A DNA stretch of 64,000 nt, from contig JADMNL010000028.1 in NCBI GenBank assembly GCA_016271365.2, positions 59,352,001 through 59,416,000 of the forward strand, in the 5' to 3' direction. A program made the position numbers and the translations under genes. How positions within the stretch are numbered: the stretch's first letter is position 1; every line of letters begins with the position of its first letter. Source of the stretch: Neoceratodus forsteri (lineage: Eukaryota; Chordata; Ceratodontiformes; Ceratodontidae). The notes beneath the pieces are model-generated. The model did not search any database and was not told the origin of the DNA. It worked only from the letters and a program-made list of their open reading frames with translations. Shown here in pieces: positions 56,421-64,000 of this stretch.

Positions 56421-57376
56421 GGTGCCAGGAAGAGAAAGTTACCACAGAAAACCCAGATAAAAAATATATTAAACAATAAATTATTAGCTCTATATTTTTG
56501 CTGGGCTAAAAACACTCCACTGAGCTGTATGCAGTAATTAGCCCACCAAATGGCATTAAACAGGTGTGCACGCTCACTAGTGGGTGCGCACAAGATGTTA
56601 GCACGCTAGAGTGGGAGTACGTGCACCAGCAGGCGTGCAAGCGCACTAGCGCAATGCAATTAATTGGCTATTGTGCCACGCTAACGTGCCATGTGCTATG
56701 CAAATATGCACACCATAGGTGCATGCGAAAACAAAGGCGGGAAAACATCCTGAAAGAGCAGTGTGTGCCCCGCCATTAATGGTGACCGCACAAACAGGAA
56801 AACACAGAGGGCTGTGGAGAAAAAAAAAACCCACAAAAACCTCTGAGGTACATTAAAAACACACAATAGCTGAAGAAGTACAATAAACACAGAACCTGAA
56901 GCTGGGGGTTGGGAGAAGGAACCGACACCAAAGGCGAAGGACCCCCACAGAGACCCTACACTCCCAAAAACAATAAAAATGTGTACCTACTTGTGGCACC
57001 TTTGTGTTTCTTTTTTTTTTTAAATGGAGACCATTAAAAAACACCCTAATAAGGCAGAAGTGGCTCTCAATCCACACAAGGAAATGGGAAAAGGCAGGTT
57101 AGTCACTTTGAAAGTTGCAGCTTAACAGGCACGATTTTAATTTAGGGGGTGCTCCCTGAAACTGGTAACCCCAACCTGATATGCAGAATTGTAGCCTCAA
57201 AGAAGTCTTGAAATCTTGAATCTTGACAGAAGATAAAAGTAGCTGCTACCCCTTCAAATGGCACAGCAGAACTGGGGAGTTGCTGCTGCTTGGAATCCTC
57301 ATATGCCTAACATTCTAAAGCTTGGGCTGTGCCGTTCTCCTGGTAGGGGTGCACTATACCCAGTTGTGTTGACTGC
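56421..57376 (-). other. DIRS A 5' leader
   Basis: Non-coding; a CA/GT-rich stretch with repeated gcgcactag and gtgcgcac motifs (56560-56660). Otherwise nothing recognised. It lies between gag and the 5' terminus. Confidence 0.5.
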
Positions 57377-57407
57377 CCATTGATAATGTGGAGTGCTACA
57401 GAAATGT
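57377..57407 (-). repeat. DIRS A 5' terminus
   Basis: cccattgataatgtggagtg followed by ctacagaaa matches, in reverse complement, the right half of the internal complementary region at 38630-38660 (three to four mismatches). To the right the hAT tandem repeat begins. Confidence 0.82.
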
Positions 57408-57780
57408 CTCTTTTTTCACTATCACTGCAAAAGCAGGGCACAACACTTGACAGCTCAGTAAATGTCTCGCTTTCCATCACTGCAACAGCAGGGCACAACG
57501 CCTAGCAGCTCAAAACTGTCTGTAATGTCTCTTTTCCCCCAATCACTGCGAAGAGCAGGGCATAAACTTTAAAATGCCTCATTTAATCAGTGCTCACAGT
57601 TTTCACATGGATGCAAAGACTCAGCACAGAGGCTGATGTCCAATATTCATCTCTGCATTTACAGGGCACAAGATGCAGGGCAGCAGGGCACAACTTCATT
57701 TTTCACACTTGACTGAGGGTACAAACTTTTTTTTCACTGCAAAAGCAGGGCACAACACTTAACTCAGACAGTTTGTAAAT
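57403..57780. repeat. hAT 5' region: tandem repeats of about 57-62 bases
   Basis: Units start with TGTCTC at about 57407, 57463 and 57525 and contain atcactgcaaaagcagggca followed by caacacttgacagctcag. A fourth, separate unit lies at about 57728-57780 and a fifth at 38051-38100 beyond DIRS A. This repeat links both flanks of DIRS A as one element. Confidence 0.85.
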
Positions 57781-58752
57781 TCATAGCCAAAAGTTGTCTC
57801 TGTTTTCATTGCTGAATGGCGGAGGATAGTTACTGATATTTATCATTTGGAACAATTAACGGCCACACTCCATGACAAGCTCAATCTTTTTACTACAAAA
57901 TGGCAACTTTGGGTGTGGTATATGGCTCAGATTCGAATTTTGTCCCTTGATGTCTATTTTCTTTTGGCCCCTTTAAAATATAAACCGTGAGGGTGGCTGC
58001 CGCCGTGGAGAGGACTGAGGGGTCATTATATATAGTTAGTTAGTATAATCTCACAGCCTGAACTTGCTAAAGCAAAACATTTTGAGAGACTGCTAAGTAA
58101 AACATACTGCGCAATAAGGAGATAGTCCCCGACACCGCTCTGCAGCATCTCCCCACCCGCTCTATTTGGACAGTTACATTTATAGCCATATTGGTGTTGT
58201 CCTGATTGGATAACTACCTACTCTCCCACTGGCTCGTTACACAGTCTTACTACTAGAGGGATGGATCAGAACAGTCAAGAATCATCACCAGTGTGATTAC
58301 AGGTTATCTCATGCTCTCCCAGCAGCTCAGCTCACTATCTCTCTCCCACTGTCAAACAAAAAATACATTTTCTTCCCCCTGCCATGACAATTACCCTAAT
58401 CTAAGTATTCTTAACTCTCATTATCCTCCTTGCCTATACCCTCCTCCAGCACCAAGAGGACCCTTAAGTCTTCTTGCCTGATATCACTCCTGAACAGTGC
58501 AGCTCTGAGGCCTGACCCTTGCTGCACTATATATCATTATATTTGTATCCCGTGGCCTCGTCTCCTCAAGCATAACAAGGTCACAAAATTCAAGAACAGT
58601 GCTGCTACATCCTACCACATATTATACCATATGATCATCCTCAAGGATTACTACCACTTCCCTACCTGGCAAAAGAGGATGCCATCAATCTAGGGTACTG
58701 CCTATATAGCCACCTACGCCTGCCTACAATAAAAATTAAAAAACGAACCCAT
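57781..58752. other. Unclassified, perhaps hAT terminal region then flank
   Basis: No gene or repeat identified. It may contain the outer end of the hAT element, but I could not find a terminal inverted repeat pairing with the other end near 32.75-32.85 kb. 58280-58700 is C/T-rich. Confidence 0.4.
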
Positions 58753-59231
58753 ATTGGCCCGGTGGCGCTGAGGGTTGAGGAGCTGGACGCCACACCTTGC
58801 GCCACACCGGCGACCCGGGTTCAGGAACAGACTCAGGCTGCCGGGGGTTGGCAGGGGAGAGGGAGGATTGAGTGTCCCAGAATTGCTCTCCTTCCTCTGG
58901 GGCGGATGGGAGAACTGCATCGCTCTGCAGCAGCAACTGGTGAAGGCCAGACATACTACAGTTTGGAGGGAGATAATGGCAGAAAATTGTGGGGCGACCG
59001 TGGCAGCTGATAGCCGTGCCCTGCGCCCCCGGACATGAGAGGTGCACCCCCCAGGTGTCTGAGCTCCAGGTCTCCATGGGGGGGAGGGATCCTGTCTACT
59101 TGCTGGCCTGTGGGGGAGAGCATGTCGCTGGCCAGACCTGGTCTGGGGGTGTGGGTGCTGGTGGCTGGACGACTCGCCGGTACCGCTCCACAGTGGAGAG
59201 GGAAAAAGCATTCTATGATAAAAAAAAAAAT
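58753..59231 (+). mobile_element. SINE family S1, copy 2
   Basis: A-box-like tggcgctgaggg, B-box-like gacccgggttcaggaaca, ctgctctccttcctctgg-like segment (gctctccttcctctgggg), and an A11 tail. Flanked by AACCCAT at 58746-58752 and 59232-59238. About 480 bases. Confidence 0.88.
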
Positions 59232-59238
59232 AACCCAT

Positions 59239-60540
59239 GCACCTATTCTATAGACTTCTACTTGCTGGGGATGTAGAGTCCAATCTGGGCCCCCCCGCAC
59301 CTACTTATCCCTCCACTGCCCCCTCCCCAATCACTAAGTGGGCTAATACTCACCAGATTGGACACTTTTTTCAATGCTTTCTGTCGCTTTGCTCTTGACG
59401 CCCCCTTTCACTCCCACCACTGCTCCCTGTACCACTCTCTCGCTTTCCCCTCCCTGAAGGGAAGGCGTCTCTCCCACTGCGCCAAGTTCACGTCCAAGTA
59501 CTAGTTTGGGACACTCCCCCCTTACCTCTCTGTCTCTCTCTCTCTCCTCCTCCCTCCTCCTGCCCTCTCAGATTCACTGATGCTCACTCTCTAGCTATCC
59601 CTCATCACTCTACCTCCATTGGACAGGAAGCTTTCTCCTACCGCTTCCCAAAGCTTTAGAACTCCTTGCCACCCCCCATCCAGATCTCCTCGTCCACGTA
59701 CTCTACACAACTTCTATTCCTCAAACTGCACTTGTCTCTAACCCCCTTATTCTCCCCTTCCCAAGTGGATTCTCCTTCTACTCTACCAATCTGCAGTCTC
59801 CCTCCTGTATGTGTCACATGGTTGCCTGGTTCCTCCCTTCCCATTTCCCCTGACCCCCTAACGTATCCCCTACTCCTCTAGCCTACTCTCCAAGGCTGTA
59901 GCTCCCCTCTCTCCTCCTCCTCCCACCCCTCCTTCCCCTTCTGTCCTCTCTGCCTGCCCTGGCCCCTTGCAGGGTTCTCTGGGGTGCAGAATCTGGTGCA
60001 TCTCCCATCTCCTCTTATTTCTTTTTTCTCCCACTCTCCTATCCTGATCCCCTTGCAGGGTTTCATTGCATCCTGAAGGGGACTAGTTTAGGAGACTAGC
60101 TTAGGTACCTAAATCACCTCTCTTTTCTATCCCTTCCCCCTCCCTATACCTCCTAATCCTTCATCCTCCCTCCCTTTTAATTCCTCTCCCTCCCTGCCCC
60201 ACCCTTTCTCCCCCTCGTTTCTTCCTCCCCTGCTGCCTGGCAGGTTCCCCTTGCAGGATTTCTCTGCATCCTGAAGGGTTTTTTTTGTTTCTAGGCTACC
60301 CCTTTTCCCCTTTTTTCTTCTCTCCTCCCTCCCTCCCTCAACTTCCTTGCTCTCCATACTCACTACCTGTCTCACTCCTGCCCCCTTTCATCCTTCCTCC
60401 CCTGCAGCCTAGTCCTGTGTCCCAACAGGGTCCTGAAGGTTATTTGTTACTAGGCATGTCCCCCTTTTCTCCCCCCCACCCTCGAGTCATTGCTCTCCCT
60501 ACTCCCCTCTCGCCCCACTCCTGCCCCCCTATGGCGGTGG
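59239..60540 (+). repeat. Pyrimidine-rich tract with repeated monomers
   Basis: C/T-rich on the plus strand throughout. A motif of about 30 bases (ccttgcaggatttctctgca, tcctgaaggg) recurs at about 59964, 60051, 60249 and 60421, separated by C/T-rich spacers of 60-170 bases, often followed by ctagg or ctagt. It directly precedes the LINE at 60541. It could be that LINE's 5' region. Confidence 0.6.
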
Positions 60541-62775
60541 CGGTGTTCTATTGTATATTAAGTCCAACCTTGCAGCCACCAAACGTCCACCTCCAACCTC
60601 CTTAGCATCACCGGTAGAATCCATCTTTATCTCCCTAACCCTATGCAACCAAAGAACTAATAGTAGGGTGCACCTACTTACCACCAAAGGCTGCTATTGC
60701 AGCCCTACCAAATGTCATCACCTCTCTCTGACCTTCCACCCCATTAACTGATACTGTGTGGTGATTTCAATAATGATTGGTTAAACAGCAACAAAAGCAC
60801 AGCCTTCTCCGCCCTGACCAATGCCAATCTAACTCAACACATTACTGAACCCACAAGAAGGAATAATAGAACAAGCAACCACTCCCTCATAGACTGGATC
60901 TTGTCAAATTCTGCTCATAGAATAATTGCCTCGGGTGTTTTACCTGACAGCATCAGTGACCACTCCTCAGTCTATTGTATTTGGAGGAATAATTCCCCAA
61001 ATTCTCCTCCTAAAATTGTAGAATCTCGAAATACGTCCTTTAATCCTGCATCCTTCAACTACTCTCTCAATAATGTAAACTGGAAACCCATACGCAGCCT
61101 GCCTACTAATAACCAAGCCCTGGAATACCTAATCGACACTGTCACTGCCGCAATTAACCTCCATGAACCACTCACCCAATGTAGATTCAAAGGTGCTGTA
61201 GCCCCATTGCTATCAAAAGCTACAAGAATCAATATATCCGAATGCGATGCAGCATAGAAAACTTACAAGAAGACTGGACTGCCCTAAGACTGGCATACAT
61301 ACAGACAGCTCAGAAACTACTGCAAGTCTAAAATAAATAATGCAAAGAGGACCAACTATCATTCAATCCAAACAGAAAAACTCAGTAACCCCAAAGAATT
61401 CTTGGGCCCAAATAAATTCCCTCCTCAAAAGCAAAACCTCCACCACCTGCCCCGACTCGCTTACATTGAATGACAAAGTACTATCTTACCCAGCATCAAT
61501 AGCAGAAGGTTTCAACAATTTCTTTACAGACCTTAGCAACTATGTATCCCACTTCACCACAAGTCAAAACAACCAACCCTCCCCTCCCACAAATCTCCCT
61601 AGGACAACATTGCCACAATTCCACATCAAACTAGGTATATGTAAAGAGGTACTCAAACTACTCCAAAATCTCAAGGAACATGGCTCTCCCAGCCATGACA
61701 CACTTGAGCCTAGGTTTTTAAAATGGGGAGCACAGCCCGCTGGCGCAGAGGCATGGCTGCCTTCTGCAATGCCGATGACCCGGGTTCGGGAATGGATTCG
61801 GGAGTCGGAGGGCCAGCCGAGGGGAATAGGATGAAGTGTCCGCTGAACTGCTCTCCTACTCCCGAGGGAGGGAGTTGAGTGTCCGGCGCACTATGGACCC
61901 CTAGCAAGGTCAGGGAGTACCACCACGGTTGGGCATGATGTACTGGGAGTGCCTGGGGTGAGACACGGGTCATCTGCACGTCCCCACCCCGAGAGACTTA
62001 CAGCAAAAATATGCCAGCCCTCGTTCATGAGCCGGCTCTGGTGCCATCCCCTCTGGCCACTACAGTCCACTTCAGCGGCCCCACTCAGGAGTGTAAACCC
62101 GAGTATGAGGGGGCGGAGGCTGGAGCCTGGCGAGCCCGTTAGCGGGGCTAGGGGAGCCCGGCAACAAAAAGAATAACATTTAAAAAAATAAAAAAATTGG
62201 GAGCCCCGGCACTCGCAGTACCAGTCAGAAACTGGATTAACAGATCCTTTCTCGAAGGAATTATACCCTCAAAATGGAAAGTGGCACTGGTAACCCCAGT
62301 CCATAAAGGGGAGTCAGACACTCCTGTTGAGAACTACAGGCCAATCTCAATTCTATGCCACCTTGCTAAAGTTCAAGAAAGACTACTATATAATCAAATA
62401 CAAGACTATCTCGAACACCACCAACTCCCGTCACCCTGCCAGCTGGTTTTCGTAAGAACCACAGTACCCAGTCTACACTAATCAAAGTCACCTCCGATAT
62501 GTTCCATGCCTTTGATCTTGGATTAGCCACAGCAGCTATCTTCGTTGACCTCACCAAGGCCTTCGACTTGGTGAACCATGCATTGCTAACAATGAAGCTA
62601 GAATCCTTGGGCCTTGATCCAAAATCCACTTCTTGGCTCTGTAATTACCTATCTGGACGTACCCAACATGTCAAATGGGCTAACTGTCAATCACCATTCA
62701 AACAGATTACCCACGGAGTCCCCCAGGGGATTCATCCTGGGCCCCCTACTTTTCTTGTTATTCATTAATAAGCTG
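60541..62775 (+). mobile_element. Jockey-superfamily LINE, plus strand
   Basis: Related to the LINE at 10-12.3 kb. Endonuclease: NLAATKRPP-type start, CGDFNNDWLN (GDFN), NRTSNHSLIDWILSN, SISDHSSVYCIW with SDH (60740-61257). Linker and RT start: EFLGPNKFPPQKQNL-type sequence, LNDKVLSYPASIAEGFNNFF (61340-61834), then after a SINE PALAVPVRNWINRSFLEG, VTPVHKGESDTPVENYRPIS (62197-62481), AIFVDLTKAFDLVNHALLTM and GVPQG (62499-62768). It ends abruptly at 62775 before the YADD block. Confidence 0.87.
61732..62192 (+). mobile_element. SINE family S1, copy 3
   Basis: Head with A box tggcgcagaggcatgg and B box gacccgggttcgggaatgg; ctgctctcctactcccgagg body; A-rich tail. Flanking duplication aaaatggggagc / aaaattgggagc (61720-61731, 62193-62204). 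It splits the LINE between LKWGA and PALAVPV, which rejoin exactly on removal. Confidence 0.9.
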
Positions 62776-63077
62776 CCCAGGCCAGCCCAGTGGTGTTGAG
62801 GGTTGAGGCGCTGGATGCCACACCTCACGCCACACCAGTGACCCGGGTTCAGGAATGGACCCGGGCCGCCAGGGGTTGGCAGGGAAGAGGAAGGACTGAG
62901 CATCCCACAACTGCTCTCCTTCCTCTGGGGAGAGCTGGGGCACTGCAGTGTACTGTAGCGGTAACTGGCAGAGGCCAGCCACACTACAGCAGCGGGCATA
63001 AGCGTGAGGAGGGGGCGCAGTGGGCATCAGCACGTATGCGCTTAGATGCCATTGCACGTCCGGCTCTGTAGAGGCAA
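62776..63077 (+). mobile_element. SINE family S1, copy 4 (short)
   Basis: About 300 bases, very similar to copy 2 (gtgttgagggttgaggcgct; gacccgggttcaggaatgga; ctgctctccttcctctgggg) and ending in A8. It lies exactly between a LINE fragment and an L1 fragment, so it has no visible duplication. Confidence 0.85.
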
Positions 63078-64000
63078 AAAAAATTGGCAGATAAAGAGGT
63101 GAGGGAGGCCCTTTTTGTAGGCATATCAAAATTTCTTACAGGAGAATACAGGGCACGATACCTCCCAGTCAATCTTATGGGACACTGCTAAAGCAGTACT
63201 GAGAGGTAAACTAATTCAGATAATGTCAAGGAAAAAGAGGGAAAGGGAAGTCCATAGAGAGAACTGGTCAAACGTATACAGGAGCTAGAGGGACAACAAA
63301 AGCAAAAGATAGATAAAGAGCGAGTGAAACAACTGTTGGGATATAAGAGAGAATTAATGGGGATCTTGGATTATCAGGAGGAGCAGAAGCTTTTGTTCCT
63401 GTGCCAGAAGTGTTATGAGGAGGCCCTCGGTCGCTGCGGCTTTTGGCAAGCAGATTAAGGGCACAAAGGGCTAGGGCTACAATAACAAGTATTTGGCACC
63501 CCCGGAAGCAGACTAAGAGGGGTTTTTGCTCACCGTATCAAATATTATCTGGCTCCATAATACTTTCCCTTGAGGCGACTCAGCACATGTTTGGCCTAGC
63601 ACCGCAGGACAGACTCAGATTTTACCAATTATGAGACTCTCTAAATAAACAGTTAAATAAATTAACTATGGAAAAGAAAGCCTTACCAGAAGCCACTTTG
63701 TTCCAGAGAATTTGGAACTCCAGGGGGGCTGAACATGTGATCTATTATATGCCAACTACATAGCTGATATGGTGCTATCCTCCCACTACTTGAGAGCTAG
63801 TGGGAACAGGATCTCTCTCTCTCTCTCTATCTCCACTGCAGACCAGCAATGGTCAGTAATGTGGAGAAACACATGGTCCACTTCAGGAGCCCTGACTTGG
63901 AGGGATTTCTGTTGGAAACTCAGGGTTAGGTATTTTTTAGTACCAGTCCAAACTGCCCATAGTACCCCGGGGACCACACCAGCATGCTGGAGGGACTGCA
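63078..64000 (+). mobile_element. L1/Tx1-type LINE ORF2 fragment, runs off the window
   Basis: Frameshifted ORF2 C-terminal half. LWDTAKAVLRGKLIQIMSRK (63174 on) matches the L1 segment that reads WDxxKAxxRGxxIxxxxxxKK. A coiled-coil-like Lys/Glu-rich helix and GKQIKGTKG follow. Near the window end is YFLVPVQTAHSTPGTTPACW, then RDC: the TPxxxPxCWRC region of L1 ORF2. Truncated by the window edge; stops throughout. Confidence 0.82.
63812..63827. repeat. Short (CT)n tract
   Basis: Perfect CT dinucleotide run inside the L1 fragment. Confidence 0.9.

Larger units (their letters stand above)
38480..57407 (-). mobile_element. DIRS A: interrupted DIRS retrotransposon
   Basis: Minus-strand DIRS element spread over 19 kb and split by four insertions (CR1 39065, DIRS B 42144, L2 48713, CR1 54871). 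In element order (right to left): 5' terminus, gag, RT, RNase H, tyrosine recombinase, internal complementary region. Its own sequence is about 5.5 kb. Pieces join in the right order and orientation. The 5' terminus (about 57377-57407, cccattgataatgtggagtg) matches half of the internal complementary region; a 3' inverted repeat was not found. Inserted in the hAT element. Confidence 0.88.

Overview
The window is repeat DNA from a large vertebrate genome. I found no host gene, rRNA or functional tRNA. Almost every recognisable coding stretch belongs to a transposable element, and most carry stops or frameshifts. The mix is CR1, L2, another Jockey-superfamily LINE and L1/Tx1; several DIRS tyrosine-recombinase retrotransposons; a Ty3/gypsy element with a PNMA-like gag; a hAT transposon with a transposase; hAT and Harbinger MITEs; and tRNA-derived SINEs. 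I infer an amphibian, perhaps a caecilian or salamander. The species cannot be fixed from sequence alone.

Layout. 1-3.6 kb: 5' half of a minus-strand DIRS element (DIRS C), split by an L1 fragment. 3.6-12.3 kb: three minus-strand LINEs in a row (CR1, L2, Jockey-type). 12.65-28.2 kb: one gypsy retrotransposon shattered by at least seven insertions (a near full-length CR1, two hAT-type elements, an unclassified hairpin element, a second CR1, a hAT MITE and a tRNA-Leu-type SINE). The reading flow of gag, protease, RT, RNase H and integrase resumes after each one. 28.2-32.8 kb: unclassified, purine-rich DNA with degenerate tandem repeats.

32.8-57.8 kb: one hAT transposon on the minus strand. It is interrupted by a CR1, a Harbinger MITE and a large DIRS element (DIRS A, about 38.5-57.4 kb). 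DIRS A is itself split by a CR1, a complete second DIRS (DIRS B, 42.14-47.21 kb, with terminal inverted repeats and internal complementary region), an L2 that carries a SINE, and another CR1. Nesting therefore reaches four levels: hAT > DIRS A > L2 > SINE.

57.8-64 kb: unclassified DNA, a SINE, a pyrimidine-rich tract with repeated monomers, a plus-strand Jockey-type LINE carrying one SINE and abutting another, and an L1/Tx1 ORF2 fragment that runs off the end.

What works together: the gypsy pieces are one former unit, the DIRS pieces are two former units plus a fragment, and the LINEs may have supplied the machinery that moved the SINEs. Target-site duplications and split reading frames give a relative insertion order for most of the window. 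Element boundaries without a stated duplication are good to about 10-50 bases.
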